From Rhodocollybia butyracea (lineage: Eukaryota > Basidiomycota > Agaricomycetes > Agaricales > Omphalotaceae), in the NCBI GenBank assembly GCA_015501585.1, contig JADNRY010000001.1:124001-188000 (forward strand): a stretch of 64,000 nucleotides of DNA, written 5' to 3'. The stretch's first letter is position 1. Every line of letters starts with the position of its first letter. Positions 41,865 to 56,861 of this stretch are shown here, in pieces. Position numbers and translations under genes: made by a program. The notes under the pieces are model-generated. The model had not been told where the DNA came from, searched no databases, and saw nothing but the letters and a program-made list of their open reading frames with translations.

Positions 41865-43290
41865 TGTCAGGCAATGAGCCTGCGTGTCGAAGTCCGGTCG
41901 AAGTGAAGGTAAGAAGAAATAGGGTCGATCCTTAAAATATTTGAAACGGAAATTCAAATCGGGGGTGATTTGCGAAATTCTTATTTCATAAAATATTTTT
42001 TAATAGAACTTGTGGGTATACTCCTGGTGTGCTAATTATTTGTCGTAACTTACTACTTATGCACATAAGGCTGAAAAGTAACCCACTATAGAACACTTTC
42101 TGGAAAGAGACCCTTTTTTCGGATCGGTCCGCTGACACTCGATCGAGATGGATCCGGCCAGAACAGCTCAAGTTCAAGTCGAGTCTGGCAGAGTCCTGCA
42201 GAGTCTGGCGCGGCACAGAACGATGATGATCCGAGGGTAAATGAAAAGTAGTATGAAAACGCTGCCTCTTGAATAGGAACCACTAGACCAGTTTTTCTTC
42301 CTTTCTTCCTCGGTTTTTGTACGTCTTCGTGAAAAAAAACCTAAGTCCCCAGTCAACTGAATGAACGGTACCGACGGACCGCATGCTACTTGCAGTAAGT
42401 CCATGATCCGACCAAATCTAAACGATCTGTACAGTTAGACTATATGCTTTAGCCTTTCGTACTTAACGTGTTTCCACCCAAGAGTTGAAAGTGGTTTGAG
42501 TAAGTGATTTGGGTAATTCACCGGACCCAACAACTCTCGATGGGAGCTCCCTACAACCAGATTATCAACAACTCGGTTTTCAGAGTGGTCCGGAGAAATC
42601 CGGAGGCCACTGGAGTGCCTGTGGACCTTTTTTTTTTTTTGATCGCCAATCATTAATTTCCGCCCATCGCATCAACGTCAACAGTGTTATCTTATCTGGA
42701 GCTCTGAGCAATGAGTCCATAGAAGTCCATAGAGAAGTATTCATTCATCTGATAAGTAGGTTATAAACTCATAAGCATCCATCAAAAGTCAACGCCGAAG
42801 ATCCTTGTGAGCAGGCAATTTTTTAAATTACACAGTACCCGAATCCGGCTTTATGATGCGTCTGCCATGCACTCTCATGCACTCCAGTGATCTTTAGTGA
42901 ACCACTTGCTCGCCATGGTAACGCAACTGAGAAAACTGAGTGGTAACGCATAACGCGCAAAGAAATATTACTGCTGATTCCAAGTGAGGTCGGCCTAGAC
43001 TTAGACCGGGCGAGTAAATAGTGCTCCTCAGACTTGCGTATTCTGCCGAAATGTGATCTCAAAATTTGGGACACTACTTCGTGAAATAAGTAAAGAGTTT
43101 AAGAACCGAAAATGAGTATTTATTGATTATTTGATACGACGAACCATTCAGCACTGATATATGTGGATACAAATATTAGAACAACTTTACAAACGTAAAC
43201 AACAAAGGCTCAAGGCTCCCTGCTCCACCTGGCTAAGTGAGCTCCGGAGTGCTTCGTGGGCTATCGTTTTGGCCATCCCACAGTGTCGAA
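41865..43290. other. Gene-poor stretch upstream of the Zn2Cys6 factor
   Basis: No gene seen in about 1.4 kb. Contains a T12 run near 42630 and the promoter of the transcription factor. Confidence 0.5.
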
Positions 43291-43965
43291 CTACCTATAT
43301 TCTATGCTGTTGTTCTCAAGATGTTTCGAAAATTCCTTCACCATAAGTACCGCCCATTCTAAGGTGCACTTAGATGACAGACGGTCAGCCTGATACGAAA
43401 CAGGAATAGCGTCAAGGACTTCGGGAAGATGCTGAGATGGAATGATTTCTGAACTTGTTGCCAATTCGACTGGGGCGTAAAGCGGAGCCAATGATAGAAT
43501 ATTGCTCTGCGGTAATGGCGAGGTCATGGTGGTGGAGGGATATATTTGAGATCCGTACTAGGCCATTTGATGGATGCAAGTCCATAGGCACGAACTGCTG
43601 GAGAATGTTTAAGTTTCAAAGGGGATTTCTGGTGGGTTGAGGTACTTGCGCGGAGCAATAATGAGCAACAAGACTCAAATAGCATATAGACACGGCCATA
43701 AATGACAAAGGTATCGCGAAGTATGTAACTAGATGCCCAAACGCGGCCACCAAAGTGTGGACGATTAGCTAAAACGCTTAAACGTTCATAGTTTCCTATG
43801 CTGGGCCTGCTATAGGCAAGAAATAGCCATTCCTGTAATCCTCAGGCCTCGGGACTCAGTCCTTCTGTTTTCAGCCAAAATGATATGTAAAGGAGCTTCA
43901 AGCGTTAGTCAGAATTTCTACCCGAGTCGGACATTCTTTCTTGCGCTTCCCTTTCAGGTATCATC
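43291..43965 (-). pseudogene. Decayed unrecognised protein-coding gene
   Basis: The minus strand reads as coding through several pieces. There is a possible start MSDSG at about 43951-43965, a 57-nt intron-like segment, then EGLSPEA followed by an in-frame TGA (43842-43844). Next is a 106-codon open frame without stop down to 43524 (contains LFLAYSRPSIGNYERLSVLA, FGGRVWASSYILRDTFVIYG and AVRAYGLASIKWPSTDLKYI). Its stop overlaps the ATG of a shifted frame (43291-43527) that contains SSEIIPSQHLPEVLDAIPVS and TLEWAVLMVKEFSKHLEN. Composition and lack of stops suggest one gene broken by one nonsense and one frame change. No family recognised. It could also be a live gene with unusual splicing, or chance. 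Confidence 0.38.
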
Positions 43966-44113
43966 CAGTCCTTGCAGGATGCTCGTTCCAGTCACAGAGC
44001 CTTTGAATTAAATATATGTTTACAATAGTAAGCGATAATTCCAGAACAAAACACCAATGCAAGATTCCAGCCGTCTTATTTTCACGCTCAAGAGTCCATT
44101 TCCCTAGGGAACT

Positions 44114-46116
<2,003 letters not shown>

Positions 46117-47131
46117 TCTGGAAATTCTTTCCAAGCTCTTTCCAACGATATTCTATATACGAGCACTACAAGTTATGTATATTTGGACCGCAGCGCCAGG
46201 GCGATGAGTGCAGTGCAAACAAGTTATCGGGGGTGAAACAAAGCCGCGGGCAGCATTGAAGAGAAGGCGATGATGATCAACGATAGCATGCGTCGCCACA
46301 TTGGTTGAATGATTTAAGACGGAGTATGAGGAAGACCATACAGTTTGGGATGAACATGTTGAGGAGAGTTGAACGACATCGCCGAAATTCCACGATAGTT
46401 GCCCAAGTTTATCATCGCAAGGTTCGGGGGGTAGCAGTAGAAAGGTAAGGATTATAGGTGTTATAAAGGAAGAAAAGGGGATGAACAGATTAGCAAACGC
46501 TACAAGAGAATTAGGAGGAAAAGACAGCGGAAAATGGCCATCGAAAGAATCAAGAAACTAACCCGAGATAACTTGTTCAGCAATTAGAAATCGTTCAATT
46601 CTCCGAGCTACGTGGATATAGAGGAACAACAAGATGATGATGGTTTCAAACTGATGGAAACCGATGAAAAGATCGATACGCCCAAACGGGCGCTTACACT
46701 GATTGTCAACGTTAAATAACGTTAAGTACGCGCTACTCCCTTGATAAATGTGACTCTTGCACCGTGCCATGTCAACTGACCAGCTAACTAGTCTACAATA
46801 TGCTGCGAGTCAGCTTCCAAAGCTGCGGACGAATACAGAGATACAGCAGCTCGTGTAAGAAGCTTTGTACTCAACAGCATACCGAATACCAGTCCTCGAA
46901 TCCGCAGACCGCAGTTTTCAGAGACGCGAATCGATGATCTGATATCAGCTATTCTGTTATACCAACAGAACTCGTGCACAATTACTGGCTAAACTCTAAC
47001 TCGGGGCGCTTACAAAAGGATATTTAAAGGTGGATGAATTATCATGAATGACCAGGTCTGATAAGGACTTTCCTCGGTATGTTGCATCTTGCCCTCTTTC
47101 GACCTGCGTTTTAACCACTTCCCTCTCAGAA
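46117..47131. other. Divergent intergenic region, CaMK and RdRP
   Basis: About 1 kb holding both promoters and 5' UTRs. No gene seen; frames at 46558-46979 have no features. Confidence 0.5.
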
Positions 47132-50100
47132 ATGGATATCTATGTCACCAACATCCCTCTGAACATAGTCAAAGAAGACCTTCTAATCCAATTTCATCAT
47201 ATCATCCACCGCCCCCCCTTTTCAACTGATCCACTACTCAACTTCGATGTGTTCCTTCCCAGAGTCCAGAGGAACTCTCAGGGAACTCCCAATAAACGGT
47301 GGGCTATCTTGACGCTGCCCAGCATAAATGACGGATACCTCTTCTTGACTGTTTATCCCTCTTCGAAAATACGCATCCAAGGGGCGACTATTGAATGCCA
47401 AAAAAAGTAGAAATCAGAAACCGCGGGAAACCACCCTAGCTCGAATTCGAGGAGAGCCTTGGCAGGACCCAGAAGCCATCAAGCAAGAGAGGAAACGCGA
47501 AGCGGAAGCCTCGGTTTCTACAGTCGCTCTTAATATGAGTTTCGGCCGCGTTAGGCGCGACGGCACCTTTACCATTGAATATTCCTTCATGGGAAAGATT
47601 CATTGTGACCTTTCCAAGAGAAGGTTAGTCGCTACAGTCACTTCAACTTCTACCGACACACGGTCAGCTTCTATTGGCTCGTCAACTTCTACCGACTTGC
47701 CCGATATTTCCACCAACTTGTCCGATATTACTACCAGATCGCTCGATATTTCTGTCAACTCGTTCGATATCTCTTCTCTCATCGAAAGCTTACGACCCAC
47801 TGGCACCCCATCACTTCTTACGTTTTGGTACAATTCGTCTGCGCTCCTGGCAGCGGTAAGATCCAATTCCAGTGGCAACGAGCTTCATGAGCTCTTTTTA
47901 GAGTTCTCTAACCCTGCGACGTTCGAGATGTCCCAAGGATCGGGATCTAACCAGCGTTTGTCTGGTTTCTCAGGCCGTAGTTCTATGCCCCTTGGCTCGC
48001 AACATCTCCGCATAGTTTTTCCTCAGGTAGATGATCTGTTGCAATTTGTCACGCGCGCTAGAAGCATCCAGTTCCCTTATCCGAGGTTCGCTAACGTCAC
48101 GACGGTCGCTACTCGAACATATGGTTCTCATAAACTCAAACCTCTGTCCACTTTCTTGGAAAGTCTTCCTTTTCCTCTTGCATTTCAGGTGGAGAAGTCT
48201 GTTTGGGATGGGGCTATTGACCCCGACGAGCTTTATGCCCCAAACATGCGAGACGCGATACAGAAAATACGACAAGATCATCCTGATCTCGCTGCCAATA
48301 TTTTCCTCTACTTCGTATCTACTCTACGAGTACCGACCTTTCGTGACCCTCCTCGTCCTCCGCCTCGTCAGCGACCTGAGCCTCCCGATGAATCACTCTC
48401 CAAGAGTGCTCGACGGAGGCGCAGGAGAAGAAATCGGCGCCGAGAATTGGCTTTGGCGCCTAGTTCAGCTTCAACAGACCTTCATGAGCAGCTTGCACGG
48501 TCTGCTGCCGCGTATGTAGCTGATGCTCAGAGACCAAAGCGACGATACGCTTCTTCTCCCAATCCTGCTCTGTACGAGGCGTTTCATATCTCAATCACTC
48601 CGTCTACCCAGGTGCTTCAAGGCCCGTTGCCTGACCTATCTAACGGTATACTACGGACTTATCAAGAGTACCAAACTTGCTTCCTTCGAGTTGGGTTCGC
48701 GGACGAAGATGGTGGAAAGCCGAGGCGAGATAACAATTTATCCATTGATCAATTACTCGAAAGTCGATATCGGCCTATATTGCTCAATGGAGTAGATGTC
48801 GGGGGAAGGCATTTTGAATTTCTTGGTTATTCGATGAGTAGTCTCAAAGACTACACTTTCATCTTTGTTACCCCGTTCGCTTGGCAAGGGGAGCAGATGA
48901 ATGCTGAAAAAATCAGGAAGAGATTTGTATGCTGTTAATTCTTCTGGAATTTTTTCTCAATCTAATGGATAACTCTTTTGCAGGGAAATATTCCCAAGGC
49001 TTCTAAAAGACCTGCTTTACTTGGCGCTCGGTGGGGCCAAATGTTTTCGGCGTCGACGCCGTCTGTCCTTCTCACAAAATCACAGCTTTTGTTAATTCCT
49101 GATCGCACCTCTTTGGGCGCTACCGGACAAAATGCACTATTCACTGACGGATGCTCTACAATAGCTCCAAATCTCGCACGGACGGTCGCCAGACGTGTCC
49201 TCCGGAGTTCACTCAGGGTCATTCCATCGTGCTTTCAATTCCGCATGGGTGGTGCGAAAGGTGTACTGTTTCAAGATCCTAATCTCGGGGGTAATGTTAT
49301 GTGTCTTCGTCCTAGCCAGACCAAGTTCGATTCGGAAGACCTACATTTAGACATCACGTTGACGTCAGCTCGACCGTTGGCGTTGTTTTTGAATAGACCA
49401 TTAATCGCTCTGCTTGAACACCATGGCGTTCAGCTACACAACTTCATTCGTCTTCAAGATTTGGCTATCGATGATACCCTGAGGATTAAGAGTTCGCTAA
49501 TGCAGGCAGCTACGTCATTTGCGCAACACGGACTCGGAGCGTCTTTCCATCTTGAGTCCTTGTTCAAAGATGTAGCCCAGATCCTTCACTTGGAGATTGC
49601 TCAACAAGGCTCTGATGCAGCAGATCACCCTACCGTTCAGCTTGCCATCCTCAAGATCGCGATTGTTCATGGCATGACACATATACTCCGTGAAATTAAA
49701 CATCGTGGTCGAATCAGGGTCCCTGGCTCGTACACCCTTCTAGGTGTATCTGATGAATGGAACTGCCTCGAAGAGGGTGAAATCTTCGCTCAGGTGTATG
49801 ACCCACGTACGCAAGAGAATGTCCCAATTGAAGGAAGGATCATTATAACCAGAAGTCCACAAATCCATCCTGGTGATATCCAGTTTGTCAGGGCGGTTCA
49901 TAGACCGCAGCTTGACCATTTGAAGAATGTTGTTGTCTTCTCTTGCAAGTAAGTTGCCCCTTGATATTCCGTGGCTTGCGCTGATATGTACCTACATTGC
50001 AGGGGCGAGCGAAGCTTACCCTCAATGTTGGGCGGAGGTGACCTCGATGGTGAGCTTTCGAAACCTTCAAGTGTAAAGAAACTGGCACTCATTTCCACCC

Positions 50101-51332
50101 CTCCGTCTTAGGTGACATTTATAATCTGATTTTAGATGTGAGGATCGGATTATTCTTCTACGTGCCTCAGCTAAAGTCTTTTTGCATAGACAACTCTTCA
50201 TCCACCCAAGAATTTCACTTCTGAAGCTGGTGCCTACGAGCCCTTGGCTCCGACCATTACTCCTCACATATGTGGCATTGCGGATGTGGTGGATTTCGTG
50301 ATCAACTTTGTGATTATTTTCTTTGAGGAGCTTCACAGGTTCTGACGACTATTTGTACAGATCAGATCAGACCTCCTCGGTTACATTTCTACAACACATC
50401 TGCGCATATCTGATCTTCATGGTTTAGATTGCAAAGACTGTCTCAGGCTTGCAGAGGCGGCTTCACATGCTGTTGACTTTCCCAAGGTTGGAACGGCTGT
50501 GGATTTCAAGAGCCTACCGAGAGCGCCAGATGGCCCTCGACCCGATTACCTCTCGGGCGAAGGGTTTCGTCCACGGCCGGGAGACGACCGTTACTACCCG
50601 AGTGTAAAAGTCTTGGGAAAATTATTTCGACGTGTGCCTACAGAGGAATATGAACCCGAGGAGATCGACTGGACTAGTCCTATCGATTTTGATACGGTTG
50701 AGGACGCTCTGGGTCGAGCTGTAAGCCGTTGTATGAGAAGGCTTCGATCCAGTCGCTTTGGAGCATTCTCTGCCATGTTGGAAATGGATCAAGATGATGA
50801 AGTTATTGAAGAGATGCATCACGTATTCGAAGACTATCGAGAACAGCTACTTATCATTGCAAAAACCCATACCACATCGAAAGAAGCAGATGCTCACCTG
50901 ACTGAGGCGGAACTTGTTAGCGGGGCTATCATGGAGCGGTACTCAGATCCGAAGAGGCGGCGAGAGGTTACTTCTGCCATGAATCTGCAGGCAAGTTTTT
51001 GTTTCTGGAATCATGTGGTACACTGCTCATCGCATGATTATCAGACGCAGGAACTGACGCGGAAAATCCGCCTCGAGTTTACTCATAGAGATAATGACGA
51101 TGGAGATGACCCCGATGAAGATGACGACGGATGGTTTGACGCTATCGACTATGAGGAAGACCCTGATGTCTCCCGGCTGTGTAACCGGTTCAACCGAGCC
51201 CGGGCTGCCTGGATTGCTGCGAGGGAAGTTATAGAGCAAGATGTGGAAATATTTGGTGTTCAGTCTTTTTTGATGATTGCGTTGGGCTCGATGTTAGGGG
51301 CGATCAAGGCATTGGGGCGAGAAGCAATGTGA
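47132..51332 (+). CDS. RNA-dependent RNA polymerase of the RNA-silencing (QDE-1/RdRP) family, with one frame break
   Basis: Makes double-stranded RNA from single-stranded RNA for quelling/siRNA pathways. It begins MDIYVTNIPLNIVKEDLLIQ. The frame is lost at an A7 run (47400-47406): ...GATIECQKK is followed by TAG, while the +1 frame continues SRNQKPRETTLARIRGEPWQ without a plausible intron. Later exons run to about 48927, then 48985-49948, about 50003-50049, and on. Family motifs: FRMGGAKGVLFQDPNLGG, ITRSPQIHPGDIQFVRAV, and the catalytic SMLGGGDLDGDIYNLIL (Asp-x-Asp-Gly-Asp, with an intron after its second Asp codon plus one base). The end has DVVDFVINFIRSDLLGYIST, AEAASHAVDFPKVGTAVDF and YYPSVKVLGKLFRRVP. 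An acidic tail DDGDDPDEDDDG follows. The 54-nt segment 50991-51044 is a likely GC-AG intron. Confidence 0.88.
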
Positions 51333-51943
51333 TACGTACTGTTGTAATTACCTGTAATTGACGAATCTGTACACCCACGGAAACACCAAAAGAAAAAGAC
51401 ATTACTGAGGCAGCGCAGTAGACATCCTATGCACAATTTTTTTAGGCAGCAGCCAGGGGACTAGACTCGGAAAGTGCAAAAGAGATTAGAACTTGATTGA
51501 GGCTGACCTGTGATCAGATTACAGCAGAGCGGGTATGCTCACCGTCTGCTATGATCAATGCAATGCAATTCTACGGTATGTCAGGTGTCAAGTGAACGGA
51601 TTGTAGGTCCATCCAACCGAATGAGCCGATGAGTCGGGAAACGCAGGTTGTGGTCTGTCAAAATTTGTAGGATTCAAATAGAGATTAAGGTTCTTTAAAC
51701 AATCGACCATGACTGGTGATGTTTTTACAAAGCGCCAATGGTTTCTGTAAAAAGAATGTTTTGTCCTTGGATCTGCTCTGATCGGCAAGTGGCCCGAAGA
51801 GAAAAAAGTTCCTCGGCAAGAGAGATAAGATAAGATAATAGCAATCTTCTCGCACGCACATACCAGGTCAACTGTAAACTCTCTTCTTTGTTGTTGTCAT
51901 CGCCCTAGGCCGGGAGAACCATACGACGAGAAAACGGGTTTTT
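51333..51943. other. Intergenic between RdRP and the Sds3-like gene
   Basis: No gene seen. The last 100 bp should be the Sds3-like promoter and 5' UTR. Confidence 0.5.
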
Positions 51944-54900
51944 ATGGCGGGCTCGACAAATTCTCTTGATTCCTTGTCTTCGCCATCGCCGTCACCACCT
52001 CCAACGACGAGCAAAGCCTCTGGCTCAGCATCAGGCCCAACATCGACAACGAAAAAACAGAAGGCTGCAGAGCCAGCAGCTGGTCTCGATTCCGACTCTG
52101 AGCTCTCTGAGCTCACGGAAGAAGAACTGGACGAAAAGCAGAAACATAAACAGAAGCAGAAAAACGCAGACAACAATAGTCCAGCTTCTCGCCCGTCGTC
52201 GACTAACAAACGAGGCACAGGGTCTAATATGAGAGGAGGCTCGCGACGCGGTGGAAGGAAGAAACGAAGCACACTAGTACCAGCTCCAATGTGGGGCTGG
52301 GCTGTTTACAATGCTGAGCAGGGCGTTGACAAGGGCACTGACGGCGAGGAAAACGAAGAAACTGCAGTCACTGCCAATGTCCTTGCGCCGAATCCTCTTG
52401 ACGTCCTCACATCTGCTGCTCTCGACGCCGAAAGTTCCCGGCCGACTTTTTCCCGCCGAAAATTGGACAGCGATGAGACTGAGGAAGAAGAGGAAAAACC
52501 CGCAGACAAGGTCACTGATGATGTCGCCATCGACGTTCCAGACTCTGTTCCAGGAGCCGTTGACGACAGACGGTCATCCATTGCTTCTTCGCGTGCACCG
52601 TCTCAAGATTCGCTTGCCTCTTCTCGGCCTTCTCCTCCAAAGGAATTGCCGCCGCCGCCGATTGCCACTGTATATGCCTCGACGTCGAGACTGCCTGCTG
52701 CAGCCTCCACTACTGAGGATGAAGATGATAATACCGAAGTTGACGAAGATGACGATCATCCTCGTCCCACTGCTACTAAATCCCGGCCTAAACCAAACCT
52801 CCGAATCGACGCGTCGGCTCAGCTGCCTTCTACCAACTCTTCATCTCATACATCTTCACCTCAAATGCCTCCTCCTTCTGCTGCATCTGTCAAATCTCCT
52901 GTAACGCCATCTTCTTCTACCACGACCAAGCCCAAATCATCTCGTGGCGGTCGAGGCAGAGGCAGAGGCCGTGGTAGAGCACGTACGCGAGGTATGAAGG
53001 TCCACGTTCCCGATCCTCACATCGAAGTCGACAAACCTACTCCTGCGGATGTCATTGATGATGATCCAGTCGCTGCTCCAGACGTTGACATTATTCTTCC
53101 AGTTCCTGATGTAGGCGATTCTATGGACATTGATGTTACCGAGGCCTCCCTCCAAAAACTTCCAATGTCCAAGTCGTCTCCATCCAAGGTTGCAGACGTA
53201 GAGTCTGAAGATGAACCTATGGAGCCGGATAGTGCGCCTCCTCCCACGGTAACCAAGACCGCTGTCGATGCCAACGCGGACGCCTCTGATAAATCCGACG
53301 TTGAGCCCGAACCTGAAGCCGATATCGAAGCCGATGCTGAACCTGAAGCTGATGCTCCTTCAGATGCTTCAGATGGTGAAGATGAAAAGGAAGACGAACT
53401 CGATCCCGATGAAGGTGAAGGTGAAGACGAGAAGGATGATAATGATGTTGACGAGGTCGAGGCTGCCTCTGACAAGGAGGATGAAGATAAAGAGGTCTCT
53501 GACAAGGAGGACGAAGACAAAGACCCCTCTGATAAAGAAGATGATGACCGTTCAGAAGTAGAGCTGGAAGAAGACATGGAAGAGGAAGAGGAATCAGATT
53601 TACAGCCCGCCCATAGGGTGGAAGCCCTCGAGGTTTTGGCGATTATCGAGCTAAAATTTGCATTGCTCAGGGAAAAGGTCTATGTGGAGAAGATGGAAGA
53701 GCTGGCTTGGGAAGAGGCTTTGATACAGAGTGGTATGTGTTTTGTGTACATTTCATACACGTCTCATCATGATCGTAGGCGACCACCCAGAACTCATTCA
53801 CATCCAAAATGAACTTTCTCGGCGGAAAAACAAACGTCTTGAACTAGCGGAACGCAAATGCGCTTTTGAAGTTGCAAACATAACTAAACGACGGAGGATT
53901 GACGAGGATGCAACGTGGAGTACATGGAAGGTACGTTTCTATCATCTTCACTCAATTGGCCCTCTTACTTATACGCCATTCAGATTCAACGAGACGATCT
54001 ACAAATAGATATGATTGCGGAAAACAATCGCAAGAGGCGCAAACTAGAAAGAGAACGAAGAGCTACCGATAGACCGCCTGCTAGTGAGTTTATCCATTGC
54101 ACGTATATTCTATCGTTCATTTAGGTTTTGCACCAGCTCGTCGGATTCCCCCTCCTCCTAACCCCGAATTCCTCCCACCCGCTCCTAGTCTACGCCAAGT
54201 TGTCGACTCGTTCCCTTTCATCCAGAATAAAGAGCGAACCCGGACTCGGTTAAAATATTCGTCCTCTTCACGGAAGGCCGGTGGAAAATCTCAGATGAAC
54301 GGTATCAGAAATCTTCGTACCGTCAATGGTATCACTCTTGGAGTACCAGTGACATCCATCGGCTCAGCATCGATTGTGGCATATCCTGAGCTCTCGACTC
54401 TTTCATCTGCGGAAGCCCAAGGGGACCTAGAGGCTCTGTTGAGTTTGTCTGCGTTTTCTGGGGTTTCTGGCGGGAGAAGAGTAGGCATGGGTGTCGGTCC
54501 ACCTATGGGTCCTGCGCCTTTGCCTATGGGTATGGTTGGGATGGGGGCGAATAACATTAACAACCCGAACATGAATATGGGAGGGGGCACAGGGATGGCC
54601 TTCAATTTACCAGCTCCATCAATGTACGATGGTCCTCCGCATGGACCACCGGGCCATGGTGCACATGGTCATGCTCATAGTGCTTCCAACCCTAATCCTA
54701 ACCGGGAACGGGAACGCCTAGGGCCAGGACCAGGACCGTCTATAGGTCATGGTCATCATCCAGCAAGGCGGATTGTATCAGGTCCGGGAAGCTCTTCAAA
54801 CGCCTCTATTGGGTCTTCACATCCACCTCCGACGTCAATTTCAGGTCCTCTGGCCAGCTATGAGCATCAGTTTCCTGGTGGCCCACCACCCGATTCAATG

Positions 54901-56861
54901 CCGCCATCATTTGGTCCCGGCGGACGCTCAGGCCCCAGGCCTGGATCTAGTGCTGGCCTGCGGCCAGGTTCAGCTGGAGGATTCAACATTCATGAAAGAG
55001 AGCATAGGTCTATTCCATCGGGTCCTCGGTCGTCTTTACACCATAGTCAATCCCATCACCCACTATCTGCGCCGCCTACCCATGCAAACGGAGTGCCGTT
55101 ATCCGACCTTGAACGAGAACGTGATGGAGATGTGATCATGTCGGGTCCGCCTAGGCCTCCTTCAACGTCATCCGTATCTGTTCATGGCATTCATGGAAGG
55201 CAAGTCTCTTCATCGGCCTATTTCGGCCCTCCCGGGCTCCCCTCTGCAAGCGGAAGTGGCGGCAACTCCACGAATCAGCCTCCACCCTCACGAAGAAGAT
55301 CGCTGTCGCCTGTAACTGCTGGACCCAGTGTACCTGGTGTTGGTCCGAATGGTGTCAAAGGCAACGGACAATGGATGGGTCCGGGGATGGGTATGGGCGG
55401 CTTTGGTGCTGGTTATCCAGGACATGGACACGGCCACGGCCATAGGTGGGAAGAAGAAGAGCGTGAACGTGAAAGAATAGCTCACAAGGATATCAGAGAT
55501 GGGCGGGACTCAAGAGATATCAGGGATTTTGAACGCGAACGAGAGAGAGAAAGGGAGCGAGATCATCATATCGCGCTCCAACATCGACATGTCCGGCCAG
55601 AAGGTAGACCTCAATCTGCTGGTCCTGGGCCAGGGCCTCCGCACCTCCATTCACATCCTGGTCAACCTTCACAAGCTCCGCATCATCATCATCATCGGCC
55701 GCATCACCACCATATCGTGCACCATCATCATGGGCCACCTGGAGGACCAGCGAATAGTAATTCACCCGTTAATTCTGTTCATGGTCCGTCACTAAGCCCA
55801 CGCATGGCAAGAGATGAACCTATACCAGAGCGCGAACGGGATCATCTGAACGGCCCTCCGCGTGCACCGATGACTCGCAGACATCTACCTCTGCCTACGG
55901 AAATCATCAACCTTGGCTCGTCTTCGAAAGGGCCTTCACTAGGCCCTTCGTCTAATCGCATGAAAGACGATATACCTCATGATTATCGAGAGCGCGATGT
56001 AAGGAGGATGAGCGGAGGTCGGCCTCCTTCCGGTCCAAGCTCGATGATCATGGATGAACGAGATAGAGAACGGGAAAGAGATAGAGATAGAGATCGTTCC
56101 ATGTCATTCGCTTTAGCAAGTTCGCATGGCCAACAAGTGAATGGCTCTAGTACGCCATCGACAGCTTCCCCCCGCCCTTCAACTTGGAATGCAGTAGATC
56201 GCGATGATCCGTATAGGCCTGGTTCGTGCTACTTGTATTTGCTGATACACTGACTGACTCTTTGCACATAGACTCCATGCACCACCGTATGTCTTCCTCT
56301 GCCTCAAGTCCAAATCATATTCGGGGTCCCTCTTCTGGTGCACATGGAGGCCCATCTTCAATGACCACCATATCCCCACCACGAAGCCGGGCGCTACCTC
56401 CTCGTCCCTCCAGTCCAGCAGCTATGTTATCTACTTCTGGACATTTAGGCTCGTCCTCATCCACCCCAAGAACGCGTTCACCACCACGACATCGTGAACG
56501 ATCCCCGCCCTTAGGACCCGCGGCAGAAGTAAATCAGAATCATAGCCATACTAAAATCCTGCGGCCTCTGTCACCTCCGATGACCAGCTCTTTTATCACA
56601 GGATCGTTATTGACTAACAACAGTAACAAGCCCGTTATCCCTGTTTCATCGCCTGCACCTGGATCAATTCAGTCTCCTTTCCAGTCGCAAGTACATGGAC
56701 TAGAGGTTATCGCTAGAAACGGAACTGCTCCCCCTCACCTTTCAAAAATCTCTATCGGTAATTCCGCAATACAATCCCCGTCAGTGACATCATCGAATCC
56801 AAATAACAATGGAATAGTAAATCCACCGAAGGAAATGGTGGGCGTTGACGGACATTCATAG
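51944..56861 (+). CDS. Sds3/Dep1-like subunit of the Rpd3L histone deacetylase complex
   Basis: Chromatin co-repressor scaffold. Exons 51944-53732, 53779-53930, 53984-54083, 54125-56221 and 56272-56861 give 2688 nt, 895 residues. Residues 1-550 are Ser/Pro- and Asp/Glu-rich, with a basic SRRGGRKKRS, an AT-hook/RGG-like GGRGRGRGRGRARTRG and a triplicated SDKEDEDK acidic repeat. The Sds3-like domain starts with HRVEALEVLAIIELKFALLR and KVYVEKMEELAWEEALIQSG. It continues DHPELIHIQNELSRRKNKRL, CAFEVANITKRRRIDEDATW and DDLQIDMIAENNRKRRKLER. The last 540 residues are low complexity: Gly/Pro/His-rich with RERERERD and DRDRDRS runs and poly-His. Assignment rests on the central domain; which of the Sds3-like paralogues it is cannot be told. 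Confidence 0.84.

Noticed and set aside
53017..53577. 186-codon minus-strand Ser-rich frame
   Set aside because: Complement of the Asp/Glu-rich stretch of the Sds3-like gene; poly-Ser arises from GAT/GAA-rich DNA.
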